This document shows positions 1 through 8,528 of a stretch of 64,000 nucleotides of DNA, one piece after another. The stretch is from contig NZ_JBBEOI010000001.1 of NCBI RefSeq assembly GCF_037860755.1, positions 1 to 64,000 of the forward strand. Direction: 5' to 3'. Position 1 is the stretch's first letter. Every line of letters begins with the position of its first letter. The position numbers and the translations under genes were made by a program. Origin of the DNA: Aquipuribacter hungaricus (lineage in GTDB: Bacteria > Actinomycetota > Actinomycetes > Actinomycetales > JBBAYJ01). The notes beneath the pieces are model-generated. The model was given only the letters and a program-made list of their open reading frames with translations, ran no database searches and was not told the DNA's origin.

Positions 1-505
1 GGGCGGCGTGCGGGCGCCCGGGTGGGCGCCGGCGCACGGCGGGGCGGCGGCCGTCCCAGGTGGGACGGTCGCGGCAGCGCTCAGCGGTGCTGGCGCGGGG
101 GGCCGACGGACGTCGGCCGGAGGGTCAGACGGAGGACCGCTCGGGGCGTCGACACATCGCGCTGGCCGTCCGGGCCAGGTCGATGTGGCGTCGGCAGAAG
201 GCGTCCAGCCCAGCGAGGGCGGTCACCCGGGATGTCATGTGCACAGCGTGTCCTCAGGACCAGGGCTCGGCACGAGCCGCGTTTGCCGGACAGTCCGTCC
301 GGCCGGGTCGTCGACCTGGGGCACCCCACCGCGGAGGAGGGTTGCCGTGCAGCGAGCCAGGCCTTGACGCTGCAACTCTTGACCTGGGTGGAACCTATGG
401 ACCCCCCGTCGCGGGTGTCAACACCGCCGCGCCGGTTGTCTCAGCACGTGGTCACGGCGTCTGCGGTGGGACCCGGCCGCGTCTCGAGGGGTCGCCGGAC
501 AGGCC
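1..505. other. No gene recognised
   Basis: Open frames run through this stretch on both strands, but they are Arg/Pro/Gly-rich and resemble no family, as expected by chance in very GC-rich DNA. I see no convincing ribosome-binding site, tRNA fold or repeat. The window edge may cut a gene whose end lies to the left. Confidence 0.5.
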
Positions 506-540
506 GACGGGCCCGCGCGCGGGGTGCGCGCGGGCCCGTC
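506..540 (-). terminator. Stem-loop terminator of the SDR gene
   Basis: Perfect 15-bp inverted repeat (506-520 with 526-540) around a 5-base loop GGGGT. It lies 14 bases beyond the stop codon of the minus-strand SDR gene. There is no U-tract, which is common for terminators in GC-rich actinobacteria. Confidence 0.75.
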
Positions 541-554
541 GGGAGGTCCTGGGA

Positions 555-1448
555 TCAGGGGGTCGGCATGCCCCCGGTGACGCCGATGCGCTCGCCGGTG
601 ATGTAGCTCGACTCCTGCGAGGCGAGGAAGACGTAGGCCGGTGCCAGCTCCGCGGGCTGCCCGGCGCGCCCGATCGGCGTCTGCTCGCCGAACCCGTCGA
701 CCTTCTCCTCGGGCATGGTCGCCGGGATGAGCGGGGTCCAGATCGGCCCCGGGGCGACGGTGTTGACGCGGATCCCGCGGGGGGCGAGCTCCTGGGACAG
801 GCCCTTGGTGAAGTTGAGCAGGGCGCCCTTGGTCGAGGCGTAGTCCAGCAGCTCCGGCGACGGCTGGTAGGCCTGGATGGAGGTGGTGACGATGATGCTG
901 GCGCCGCCCTCCATGTGCGGCACGGCGGCCTTGCACAGCCAGAACGCCGCGAAGACGTTGGTCGTGTACGTGCGCAGCAGCTGCTCGGTGGTCAGGTCCT
1001 CGATGCCGGTGATCGACATCTGGAAGGCCGCGTTGCTCACCAGGACGTCGATCCCGCCGAGCTCGGAGACGGTGCGCCCCACGAGCTCCTGGCAGTACTG
1101 CTCCTCGCGGACGTCGCCCGGGGCGGTGACGCAGCGGCGCCCGGCGGCCTCGACGACCCGCACCGTCTCCTGCGCGTCCTCCTCCTCCTCAGGCAGGTAG
1201 GAGATGACGACGTCGGCGCCCTCCCGCGCGAAGGCCAGCGCGACCGCCCGGCCGATGCCGGAGTCCCCGCCGGTGATGAGGGCACGACGGCCCTCGAGGC
1301 GTCCGCTGCCGCGGTACGACTCCTCGCCGAAGTCCGGCTCCACCGGCATGTCCTGCTCCAGCCCCGGGTGGGGGATGGAGTGGCCGGGCAGGTCGTCGGA
1401 GGACGTGTGCTGTGTCGTCGGGTCCTGGGGGGTGGTCTGGTCGCTCAT
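555..1448 (-). CDS. SDR family oxidoreductase (YghA/YhdG-like, stress type)
   Basis: A 297-residue short-chain dehydrogenase/reductase, predicted to be a cytosolic NAD(P)-dependent carbonyl or sugar-alcohol oxidoreductase. The Rossmann cofactor motif TGGDSGIG lies near residue 59, an NAA motif follows, and the catalytic YASTK is at Y203/K207. The acidic 45-residue N-terminal extension (DLPGHSIPHPG, then PVEPDFGEESYRG) is typical of the YghA/YhdG subgroup often called general-stress or glucose-dehydrogenase-like, and this sets it apart from plain FabG enzymes. The ATG start at 1448 is followed at once by this conserved extension. It is monocistronic, ends in a strong hairpin and diverges from the HAD gene. 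The substrate cannot be told from sequence. Confidence 0.9.
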   Translation of the reverse strand: MSDQTTPQDPTTQHTSSDDLPGHSIPHPGLEQDMPVEPDFGEESYRGSGRLEGRRALITGGDSGIGRAVALAFAREGADVVISYLPEEEEDAQETVRVVEAAGRRCVTAPGDVREEQYCQELVGRTVSELGGIDVLVSNAAFQMSITGIEDLTTEQLLRTYTTNVFAAFWLCKAAVPHMEGGASIIVTTSIQAYQPSPELLDYASTKGALLNFTKGLSQELAPRGIRVNTVAPGPIWTPLIPATMPEEKVDGFGEQTPIGRAGQPAELAPAYVFLASQESSYITGERIGVTGGMPTP

Positions 1449-1549
1449 GGCGCTGCTGTACCCCGCCCCGGGGGCCGGACACCTGCGCGCGGCAGGTGCG
1501 GCCCGTCGCCGCTGCGGTTGGCGGTGCCGGGCGCGGGTAGGGCGGGGGG

Positions 1550-2212
1550 ATGGCAGACACGGCGATCTTCGACGTCGACGGGACCCTGGTCGACACCAAC
1601 TACCAGCACGCGCTGGCCTGGTACCGGGCGTTCCGGCGCTTCGGCATCACCAAGCCGCTGTGGCGGGTCCACCGCGGCATCGGCATGGGCGGGGACATGT
1701 TCGTCCCCGAGCTCGCCGGCCCCGACGTGGAGGAGTCCTTCGGCGACGACCTGCGCGACGCCTGGGTCGAGGAGTTCGACCTGCTCCTCGACGAGGTGCA
1801 GCCGTTCGAGGGGGCCTACGAGCTGCTGGCCGAGGTGAAGGAGCGCGGGTTCCGGCTGGTGCTGGCCAGCTCGGGCAAGAGCCAGCACGTCGACGCCTTC
1901 CTCGACCTGCTCGACGCCCGCTCGCTGGCCGACGCCTGGACCACCAGCGACGACGTCGCCCGGAGCAAGCCGGAGCCCGACCTCGTCGCCACCGCGCTGG
2001 GCAAGGTCGAGGGGGCCAGCGGGGTCATGGTCGGCGACTCGGTGTTCGACGTGCAGGCGGCCGCCAAGCTCCAGGTGCCAACGATCGCGGTCCGCACCGG
2101 TGGGTTCTCGGTCGGCGAGCTGCACGAGGCCGGTGCTGTGGAGGTCTTCGACTCCCTCGTCGCGTTCCGCCGTGCCCTGGACGGCACCGCCCTGGCCCGC
2201 GCCAGCCGCTGA
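1550..2212 (+). CDS. HAD-superfamily hydrolase (phosphatase, PGP-like)
   Basis: A 220-residue haloacid-dehalogenase-fold phosphatase. Motif I is FDVDGTLVD (nucleophile D8, acid/base D10), motif II is the serine in VLASSGK, motif III is the lysine of RSKPEPD, and motif IV is GDSVFDVQ. A helical cap of about 65 residues between motifs I and II gives the beta-phosphoglucomutase/phosphoglycolate phosphatase topology. The ATG follows a G-run. It stands alone, divergent from the SDR gene and convergent with the sugar permease operon. The substrate, a small phosphorylated metabolite, is not inferable. Confidence 0.9.
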   Translation: MADTAIFDVDGTLVDTNYQHALAWYRAFRRFGITKPLWRVHRGIGMGGDMFVPELAGPDVEESFGDDLRDAWVEEFDLLLDEVQPFEGAYELLAEVKERGFRLVLASSGKSQHVDAFLDLLDARSLADAWTTSDDVARSKPEPDLVATALGKVEGASGVMVGDSVFDVQAAAKLQVPTIAVRTGGFSVGELHEAGAVEVFDSLVAFRRALDGTALARASR

Positions 2213-2234
2213 GCCGGGCGCGGGCCGGCCGCCC

Positions 2235-3155
2235 CTACTTGAGGCTGCCGATCGTCAGGCCGCCCTGCCAGTACTTCTGCAGGCTGACGAAGGCGACCAC
2301 GAGCGGGATGATCGACACCAGGGCACCGATGATGATGAGGCTCCACAGCGAGGTCCCGCCGCCGTTGTTGGCCGAGGCGAGGCCCTGCCACAGGTTGAGC
2401 CCCACCGTCACCGGGAAGAGCCGGTTGTCGTTGAGCATGACCAGGGGCAGGAAGAAGTTGTTCCACGTGCCGACGAAGGACAGCAGGAGCACCGTGACGA
2501 CGGCCGGCCGCATGAGCGGCAGGGCCACCTGCACGAACGTCCGCAGCTCGCCGGCGCCGTCGACCCGGGCGGCGTCGAGCAGCTCGTCCGGCACGGCGTC
2601 GCGGGCGTAGACGTGCATGAGGTAGACGCCGAAGGGGTTGAGCAGGGACGGCAGGATGACCGCCCACATGGTGTTGGTCAGCCGCAGCTCGGACATGAGC
2701 AGGAACGTGGGGATGACCAGCGCGGTCAGCGGCACCATGACCGAGCCGAGCAGGATCGCGAAGAACGCCCGCCGGAACGGGAAGCGGTACTTGGCGAAGC
2801 CGTAGCCCGCGGCGACCGACAGCACGGTGGCCCCGACCCCGCCCGCGAGGGCGTAGAGCGCGGAGTTGAGCAGCCAGCGGGCGTAGATCCCGCCGTCGAA
2901 GGTGAACAGCTGCTGCAGGTTGCCCAGGTAGTCCACGTCGGTCGCGAACCACAGCGGGTTGCTGCCGCCGAACAGGCCGGCCGCGTCCTTGGACGCCGCG
3001 ACGATGACCCACCAGAACGGCACGAGGAAGTACACGAGCAGCGCCGCGAGGAACGCGTGCGGCAGGACGTTGTTCTGGCGCGGACGCTTGCGCGGCGCTC
3101 CCCCGGCCGGGCTGCGAGGACCGGCGGGCGGACGGGTGCTGGTGACGGTGCTCAT
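2235..3155 (-). CDS. Carbohydrate ABC transporter permease, MalG type
   Basis: A 306-residue inner-membrane permease of the CUT1 family. It has about six membrane helices, the first near residues 33-53, and the cytoplasmic EAA loop (DELLDAARVDGA from residue 190) that docks the ATPase. The start ATG at 3155 overlaps the stop of the upstream permease gene (ATGA), implying translational coupling. The N-terminus before helix 1 is basic and Pro-rich, as usual for MalG proteins. It is the last gene of the arabinoside importer operon. No ATPase gene is present, so a shared MsmK/MsiK-like ATPase encoded elsewhere is assumed, as is common in actinobacteria. Confidence 0.93.
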   Translation of the reverse strand: MSTVTSTRPPAGPRSPAGGAPRKRPRQNNVLPHAFLAALLVYFLVPFWWVIVAASKDAAGLFGGSNPLWFATDVDYLGNLQQLFTFDGGIYARWLLNSALYALAGGVGATVLSVAAGYGFAKYRFPFRRAFFAILLGSVMVPLTALVIPTFLLMSELRLTNTMWAVILPSLLNPFGVYLMHVYARDAVPDELLDAARVDGAGELRTFVQVALPLMRPAVVTVLLLSFVGTWNNFFLPLVMLNDNRLFPVTVGLNLWQGLASANNGGGTSLWSLIIIGALVSIIPLVVAFVSLQKYWQGGLTIGSLK

Positions 3156-4093
3156 GACAGGAAGCTCCCCCGGCGGCGGGTGAGGAACAGGAAGAGGTAG
3201 ACAGCGACGAAGATGACCGCGCCCAGCGCGAAGGAGACCGCCGAGGCGTAGTTGAACTGTCCCTGGCTGAAGGCCAGCGTGTAGGCGTAGATGTTCGGCG
3301 TGAAGTCGCCGCCGATGGACCCCGAGGCGAGGAACCGCAAGATCTGCGGCTCGTTGAAGAACTGCAGCGTGCCGATGAGCGCGAAGACGAGGATGAGGAA
3401 CAGCGCCGGCAGCACGAGCGGGATCTTGATCCGCCAGACGATCTGCCAGCTGCTCGCGCCGTCGATGCGGGCGGCCTCGTACAGGCTGGGGTCGATCCCC
3501 TGCAGCGCGGCGTACAGGATGATCATGTAGTAGCCCGCCCACTGCCACGTGACCACGTTCATCAGGCCGTAGAACACGAGGTCGCGGCTGAGCAGGAACG
3601 GCGCGTCGGCGCCGAACGTGCCGAAGATGTCGTCGAGCGGGCCGAAGTTGGGGCTGTAGAGGAACCCCCACATGAGCGCCCCGATGACCGCGGGGATCGC
3701 GTACGGCAGGAAGATCATGAGCCGCGAGAACCGGGCGAAGCGCGTGGTGAGGCCGTCGATGACCAGCGCCACCGCCAGCGAGACGAGCATCTGCACCGGG
3801 ATGAGCACCAGCGAGAACCGGACGACGAACCACACGCCGGACAGGAAGTTCTCGTCGGTGAAGGCCTTGGCGTAGTTGGCGAACCCCGTGAAGCGGGTGC
3901 CCGTGGCCAGGCCGCTGCTGAACAGGCTCAGGTAGAACGCGTACGCCATCGGCGCGACGAGGAAAACGAGGAACACCAGGGCGAACGGGGCGACGAACAC
4001 CAGCCCCAGCCATTCCCGGCCGCGCGAGGCGGGCCGGCGCCGGGCCGGCCTGGTGGGCGCCGCCGCGGGCGCGGCGGGGGAGACGAGGGTCAT
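3152..4093 (-). CDS. Carbohydrate ABC transporter permease, MalF type
   Basis: A 313-residue CUT1 permease with a short cytoplasmic Ala/Pro/Arg-rich N-terminus, six predicted membrane helices and an EAA loop (LYEAARIDGASS from residue 204). It pairs with the MalG-type permease encoded next and with the lipoprotein encoded upstream. It lies 79 bases after the binding-protein gene, a gap filled by a strong stem-loop. The ATG at 4093 was chosen because it leaves a normal 30-residue leader before helix 1. The linked GH51 enzyme suggests the substrate is an arabinose-containing oligosaccharide. Confidence 0.93.
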   Translation of the reverse strand: MTLVSPAAPAAAPTRPARRRPASRGREWLGLVFVAPFALVFLVFLVAPMAYAFYLSLFSSGLATGTRFTGFANYAKAFTDENFLSGVWFVVRFSLVLIPVQMLVSLAVALVIDGLTTRFARFSRLMIFLPYAIPAVIGALMWGFLYSPNFGPLDDIFGTFGADAPFLLSRDLVFYGLMNVVTWQWAGYYMIILYAALQGIDPSLYEAARIDGASSWQIVWRIKIPLVLPALFLILVFALIGTLQFFNEPQILRFLASGSIGGDFTPNIYAYTLAFSQGQFNYASAVSFALGAVIFVAVYLFLFLTRRRGSFLS

Positions 4094-4119
4094 GTGCGCT
4101 CCAGCTGGTGGGTGGGGGT

Positions 4120-4153
4120 GGGCGCACCGGCCCGAGGAGGGGCCGGTGCGCCC
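4120..4153 (-). promoter_or_regulatory. Stem-loop between binding-protein and permease genes
   Basis: Perfect 14-bp inverted repeat (4120-4133 with 4140-4153) with a GAGGAG loop, inside the operon just after the binding-protein stop. Such hairpins can partially terminate transcription or shield the upstream mRNA from 3' exonucleases, so that binding protein exceeds permease. The second ABC operon has one at the same place. Confidence 0.7.
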
Positions 4154-4172
4154 GGGGGCACCGCGCGGAGGG

Positions 4173-5558
4173 TCAGTCCGTGACGGTGAAGCCCTGCTCC
4201 TCGGCGTAGGCGGTGACGGTCTCCTGCAGCTCCGCCGCCGCCTCGGCGCCGGTCACCTCGCCGGCGTTGATGGCGGCGATCTGCTCGGTCAGCGACTGGT
4301 AGTAGAACTGGCCGAACGGCGCGTAGGTGAAGCCCTCGTAGGCGTCCGCCGCGGGGACGTAGACCTCCTTGTTGGCCTGCTGCCCGTCGAAGAAGCCCAC
4401 CTCGTAGTCGACGAACTCGGCCGAGGTCAGCACGTCCTGGTTGAGCGGGAAGATGACCTGGTTCTGCCAGCCGTCCGTCAGGGACTCCTCGTCCGCGTAC
4501 AGGTCGAAGGCCACGCCCGCGGCGAGCTCGGGGTCGGCGGCCTGCGTCGTCACGGCGAAGGCGGAGCCGCCCCAGTTGACGGACACGGGGTCGGCGCCCT
4601 CCCACTGCGGCAGCGGGGCGACGGCGAAGGTGCCGGCGTCGGCGCCCTCGCCCACGCCCGCGCCGCTGAGGTAGCCGGGGGCCCAGGCGGCCGAGACGTA
4701 CGTGGCGTAGTCGCCGCCGACGACGCCGGAGATGTACTCCGGCGTGAACTGGTCCTGGGTGCCGACGAGCCCGTCCTGGACCAGGCCGGCCCAGTAGTCG
4801 AGGACCTTGACCGAGGCCGGGTCGTCGAGGGCGACGGAGATCTCCGTGGGGTTGGCCGGGTCGTACTCGAAGGGCTGCGCGCCGGCCTGGATCTGCAGGG
4901 CCATGACGACGGCCGGCACGTTGGCGCCGAAGTCGCCGAACAGGGGCCCGCCCGCGTCCTTGACGGCCCGCGCGGCCGCCTCGTACTCCTCCCACGTGGT
5001 GGGCGGGGTGACGCCGTACTGCTCGAACACGTCGGTCCGGTAGATCATCGCCATCGGGCCGCCGTCCACCGGGGCGGCGTAGACCGCGTCGCCGACCGAG
5101 ACGTCCTTCCAGGCACCCTCGCTGAAGTTCGCCTGGACGTCCTCGTAGCCGTAGCCGCTGATGTCGACCAGGGCGTCCTGGATGACGTAGTTGGGGATGC
5201 GGTCGGACTCGAGCATGACGACGTCCGGCGCGCCGGTCCCGGCGGCGATCGCGGTCTGGAACTTGTCGTACTGGTCGTTGCCCTGGCCGGCGTTGGTCCA
5301 GCAGACCTGGACGTCCTCGTGGGAGGAGTTGAAGTTGTCGACGACCGTCTCCATGTTCGGGTACCAGGCCCAGACGGTGACCTGGGGGACGCCCTCGACC
5401 TGGATCTCGTTGGTGCAGGAGAGGCTGTCGTTGCCGCCCCCGCCCGCGGCGGCGGACGCGCCCGCCGCGGAGCCGGAGCCGACGTCGTCCCCGCAGGCGG
5501 CCAGCAGCGTCGCGGCGAGACCGGCGGCGGCGATCGCGGACAGGTGCGTGTGCTTCAT
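4173..5558 (-). CDS. Sugar ABC transporter substrate-binding lipoprotein
   Basis: A 461-residue extracellular solute-binding protein (family 1, SBP_bac_1 fold). The signal peptide ends in a lipobox LAAC with the lipidated Cys at 22, followed by a Gly/Ala/Ser linker and the two-lobed binding fold starting near VTVWAWYPNME. It captures the sugar outside the membrane and delivers it to the two permeases encoded downstream. The ATG at 5558 follows an AGGGG ribosome-binding site and gives the signal peptide directly. Two palindromic operators lie 70-100 bases upstream. The likely ligand is an arabino- or arabinoxylo-oligosaccharide, inferred only from the neighbouring GH51 enzyme. Confidence 0.93.
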   Translation of the reverse strand: MKHTHLSAIAAAGLAATLLAACGDDVGSGSAAGASAAAGGGGNDSLSCTNEIQVEGVPQVTVWAWYPNMETVVDNFNSSHEDVQVCWTNAGQGNDQYDKFQTAIAAGTGAPDVVMLESDRIPNYVIQDALVDISGYGYEDVQANFSEGAWKDVSVGDAVYAAPVDGGPMAMIYRTDVFEQYGVTPPTTWEEYEAAARAVKDAGGPLFGDFGANVPAVVMALQIQAGAQPFEYDPANPTEISVALDDPASVKVLDYWAGLVQDGLVGTQDQFTPEYISGVVGGDYATYVSAAWAPGYLSGAGVGEGADAGTFAVAPLPQWEGADPVSVNWGGSAFAVTTQAADPELAAGVAFDLYADEESLTDGWQNQVIFPLNQDVLTSAEFVDYEVGFFDGQQANKEVYVPAADAYEGFTYAPFGQFYYQSLTEQIAAINAGEVTGAEAAAELQETVTAYAEEQGFTVTD

Positions 5559-5628
5559 CGAGGTGCCCCTTCGTGGGAGGTCGGGCGTCGCCCGTCGCAC
5601 CCCAGGGGGGAGGTCGGCCGCGCTGCCG

Positions 5629-5656
5629 TACAACGTTGTATTTACCACGTTGTAAA
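5629..5656 (-). promoter_or_regulatory. Tandem LacI-type operators upstream of the ABC operon
   Basis: TACAACGTTGTA (5629-5640) is a perfect 12-bp palindrome. It abuts TTTACCACGTTGTAAA (5641-5656), a 16-bp palindrome with one mismatched pair. Their centres are 14 bp apart. Both share the AACGTT or CACGTT core with two more sites on the other side of the repressor gene, so the LacI protein encoded at 5696-6712 probably binds all four. Confidence 0.8.
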
Positions 5657-5695
5657 CGGGAGTCTGGACGCCGCCCGCAGACGTGTCAAGAGCCG

Positions 5696-6712
5696 TTACC
5701 GACCTGTGGCCGTGGACTCCCGCTCGACCACGCGGAACTGCGTGAGCAGCTCCTGGGGCCGCTCGCCGCGGTCGCCCCCGAGCCGCCGGACCAGCAGGTC
5801 GACCCCGGTCCGGGCGATCTCGGCGCGGCCCGGGTCCACCGAGGTGAGGCTCGGGAGCGAGAAGCGACCCTCGTCCAGGTCGTCGAAGCCGATGAGCATG
5901 ACGTCGTCCGGCACCCGGTGCCCGGCCTGCTGCAGCCGCCGCAGCGCGCCCAGCGCCAGCTCGTCGTTCATGGCGAACACCGCGTCGAGCTCCACCCCGC
6001 GGGCGAGCACCTGGTCCATCACCTCGGCGCCGTTGGCCCGGTGCCACAGGTCGACGTAGCCCACGAGGTCGGGGTCGAAGGGCACGCCGGCGGCGTCCAG
6101 GGCGTTCCGGTACCCGACGAGCCTCAGCCCCGCCGAGCCGATCTCCTCCCCGGCGTGCGCCCCCAGGACGGCGATCCGGCGGCGGCCCCGCTCGAGCAGG
6201 TGGGCCGTGGCCGCGGCGGCCGCCCCGACGTTGTCCATGGCGACGTGGTCGACCGGGCCGTGGAAGATCCGCTCCCCGAGCAGCACCAGCGGCGTGCCGA
6301 TGTCCAGCAGGTCGGCGTCGGAGTTCTCCATCCCCAGCGGGCTGAAGATGAGGCCGTCGGTGAAGCTGCGCCGGGGGCTGCGGAGCATCTCCAGCTCACG
6401 GGAGCGGTCGCCGCCGCCGGTCTGCTCGATGAGCACGACGTAGCCGCGGGCGTGCGCGTGCTCGATGACCGCGTCGGCCAGCTGGGCGAAGTACGCCAGC
6501 GTGAGCTCCGGCACCGCGAGCCCGATCGCGCCGGTCCGGCCGCGGCGGAGGTTCCGGGCGGACATGTTGGGCCGGTACCCCAGCTCGACGATGGCGGCGC
6601 GGACCTTCTCGCGCGTCCCGGGGCGCACGTGCTGGTAGTCGTTGATGACGTTCGACACCGTCTTGATCGAGACGCCGGCGACCCGGGCCACGTCGTGCAT
6701 CGTCGCGGACAT
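5696..6712 (-). CDS. LacI-family transcriptional repressor (arabinoside locus)
   Basis: A 338-residue LacI/GalR regulator. The helix-turn-helix MHDVARVAGVSIKTVSNVIN is at residues 5-24, the hinge helix includes SARNLRRG, and a periplasmic-binding-protein-like effector domain follows (FAMNDELALGALRR and DVMLIGFDD are typical). I took the ATG at 6712, which puts a GGGGGAG sequence just upstream and the HTH at the very start. An in-frame ATG at 6760 would add 16 residues but has no ribosome-binding site. It lies between the importer and GH51 genes with matching operators on both sides, so it likely represses both and itself, with a sugar as inducer. Confidence 0.92.
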   Translation of the reverse strand: MSATMHDVARVAGVSIKTVSNVINDYQHVRPGTREKVRAAIVELGYRPNMSARNLRRGRTGAIGLAVPELTLAYFAQLADAVIEHAHARGYVVLIEQTGGGDRSRELEMLRSPRRSFTDGLIFSPLGMENSDADLLDIGTPLVLLGERIFHGPVDHVAMDNVGAAAAATAHLLERGRRRIAVLGAHAGEEIGSAGLRLVGYRNALDAAGVPFDPDLVGYVDLWHRANGAEVMDQVLARGVELDAVFAMNDELALGALRRLQQAGHRVPDDVMLIGFDDLDEGRFSLPSLTSVDPGRAEIARTGVDLLVRRLGGDRGERPQELLTQFRVVERESTATGR

Positions 6713-6765
6713 GGCTCCCCCACGCGTCGTCGCCGCCGACCGGCGGGCGGCCGTGGCCATGACGT

Positions 6766-6777
6766 TACAACGTCGTA
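6766..6777 (+). promoter_or_regulatory. LacI-type operator, repressor/GH51 intergenic
   Basis: TACAACGTCGTA matches the perfect palindrome TACAACGTTGTA at 5629 except for one base. It sits just upstream of the repressor start, fitting autoregulation. Confidence 0.65.
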
Positions 6778-6832
6778 GACGGGCGGCCCAGAGGCTTGCG
6801 CCGGACGCCCGCCCTCGGGCATCGTTCGTCTT

Positions 6833-6844
6833 TACAACGTTGCA
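6833..6844 (+). promoter_or_regulatory. LacI-type operator upstream of GH51 gene
   Basis: TACAACGTTGCA, flanked by further dyad bases (TTTACAAC / GTTGCAAT, 6831-6846), is one base off the palindrome upstream of the ABC operon. It lies 114 bases before the arabinofuranosidase start and probably controls it. Confidence 0.7.
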
Positions 6845-6957
6845 ATGACGTCACACCGGCACAGGGGCCGGGCCGCCCGGTCGTGGCGCCCCGCTCGCGG
6901 GACAGCCTCCGCGGAGCCCCTCGCCGGTGCCCCGCCACGCCGCCTGGAGGCCCCAGC

Positions 6958-8478
6958 ATGCAGCACGCCCGAGTGTCGATCGACCCCGCGTTCGTCGTGG
7001 CCCCCGTGGACCGCCGGGTCTTCGGCTCCTTCGTCGAGCACATGGGCCGGTGCGTGTACACGGGCATCTTCGAGCCGGGGCACCCCACCGCCGACGAGGA
7101 CGGCCTGCGCGGGGACGTGCTGGACCTGGTCCGCGAGCTGGGCGTCACCACGGTGCGCTACCCCGGCGGCAACTTCGTGTCCGGCTACCGGTGGGAGGAC
7201 GGCGTGGGGCCGGTCGAGGACCGCCCCACCCGCCTGGACCCGGCGTGGCGCACCATCGAGACCAACGCCTTCGGCCTCGACGAGTTCATGGGGTGGGCGC
7301 GCAAGGCCGGCATCGAGCCGATGATGGCGATGAACCTGGGCACGCGCGGCATGCAGGAGGCCATCGACCTGCTGGAGTACGCCAACCACCCGTCGGGCAC
7401 CGCGCTGTCGGACGCGCGCGTGGCGCACGGGGCGACCGAGCCGCACGGCATCCGGATGTGGTGCCTGGGCAACGAGATGGACGGGCCGTGGCAGCTCGGC
7501 CAGAAGACGGCCGAGGAGTACGGCCGCCTGGCCGCGCAGACCGCCCTGGCGATGCGCCAGTTCGACGCGGACCTTCAGCTGGTCGCGTGCGGGTCCTCCA
7601 GCCGGACCATGCCGACGTTCGGCGCCTGGGAGGCGACGGTCCTCGAGCACACCTACGACGTCGTCGACTACATCTCCGCCCACGCCTACTACCAGCTGCA
7701 CGGCGACGACTACGCGAGCTTCCTCGCCTGCTCCGTCGACATGGACCGCTTCGTCGACCAGGTCGTGGCGACCGCCGACCACGTCGGTGCCCGGCTGCAG
7801 TCCGACAAGAAGATCGACGTCTCCTTCGACGAGTGGAACGTCTGGTACCTCGAGGAGCTCAAGGCCGGCCAGGGCGGCCTGCCGGAGGACTGGGTCGAGG
7901 CGCCGCGCACGAGCGAGGAGGCCTACACGGTGGTCGACGCCGTCGTCGTCGGCTCGCTGCTCATCACGCTGCTGCGGCACGCGGACCGGGTGACCGCCGC
8001 CTCGCAGGCGCAGCTGGTCAACACCATCTCCTCGATCCGCACCGAGCCGGGCGGGCCGGCGTGGCGCCAGTCGATCTTCCACCCCTTCGCCCAGACCGCC
8101 CGCCACGCCCGCGGCACGGTCCTCGACCTGCGCGTCGACGCCCCGACCCTGTCCACCCCGGTCTACGGCGACGTGCCCCTGCTCGACGCGGTCGCCACGC
8201 ACGACGCCGAGACCGGCCGGGTCGCGGTGTTCGTCGTCAACCGGCACCCGTCGGAGCCGCTGTCGTTCAGCACGGCGCTCCGCGGCTTCGGCGGGGGCAC
8301 CCTCGTGGAGGCGCTGGTCATCGCCGACGAGGACTACGCCGCCGCCAACACCCAGGACGACCCCGACCGGGTCGTCCCCCACGAGCACCCCGGGGCTCGC
8401 GTCGACGACGGCACGCTGCTGGCCGAGCTGCCCGCGGCCTCGTGGAGCATGTTCGTCCTCGAGGTCCCCACCGCCTGA
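6958..8478 (+). CDS. Alpha-L-arabinofuranosidase, GH51
   Basis: A 506-residue intracellular retaining glycosidase that releases arabinofuranose from arabino-oligosaccharides. The (beta/alpha)8 barrel carries the acid/base E173 in GNEMDG and the nucleophile E292 in DEWNVWY. The N-terminal FGSFVEHMGR and PGGNFVSGY motifs are GH51 hallmarks. A C-terminal beta-sandwich ends the protein. There is no signal peptide, so it acts after import. The ATG at 6958 follows GGAGG with an 8-base gap and starts the conserved fold. The length matches the family (about 500). It diverges from the LacI gene and shares its operators, making this a self-contained arabinoside utilisation unit. Confidence 0.95.
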   Translation: MQHARVSIDPAFVVAPVDRRVFGSFVEHMGRCVYTGIFEPGHPTADEDGLRGDVLDLVRELGVTTVRYPGGNFVSGYRWEDGVGPVEDRPTRLDPAWRTIETNAFGLDEFMGWARKAGIEPMMAMNLGTRGMQEAIDLLEYANHPSGTALSDARVAHGATEPHGIRMWCLGNEMDGPWQLGQKTAEEYGRLAAQTALAMRQFDADLQLVACGSSSRTMPTFGAWEATVLEHTYDVVDYISAHAYYQLHGDDYASFLACSVDMDRFVDQVVATADHVGARLQSDKKIDVSFDEWNVWYLEELKAGQGGLPEDWVEAPRTSEEAYTVVDAVVVGSLLITLLRHADRVTAASQAQLVNTISSIRTEPGGPAWRQSIFHPFAQTARHARGTVLDLRVDAPTLSTPVYGDVPLLDAVATHDAETGRVAVFVVNRHPSEPLSFSTALRGFGGGTLVEALVIADEDYAAANTQDDPDRVVPHEHPGARVDDGTLLAELPAASWSMFVLEVPTA

Positions 8479-8483
8479 CGCGG

Positions 8484-8528
8484 GCGGGCGCGGGTGCCGG
8501 TCACGCGTCGACCGGCACCCGCGCCCGC
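8484..8528. terminator. Bidirectional terminator between GH51 and MFS genes
   Basis: Perfect 18-bp inverted repeat (8484-8501 with 8511-8528) with a 9-base loop. It lies 6 bases after the GH51 stop, and its right arm overlaps the last codons and stop of the convergent MFS gene. Confidence 0.8.

Noticed and set aside
60-1838. A 592-residue plus-strand frame covering the start of the window
   Set aside because: It reads antisense to the SDR gene, then out of frame through the HAD gene; it has no coherent fold or family resemblance.
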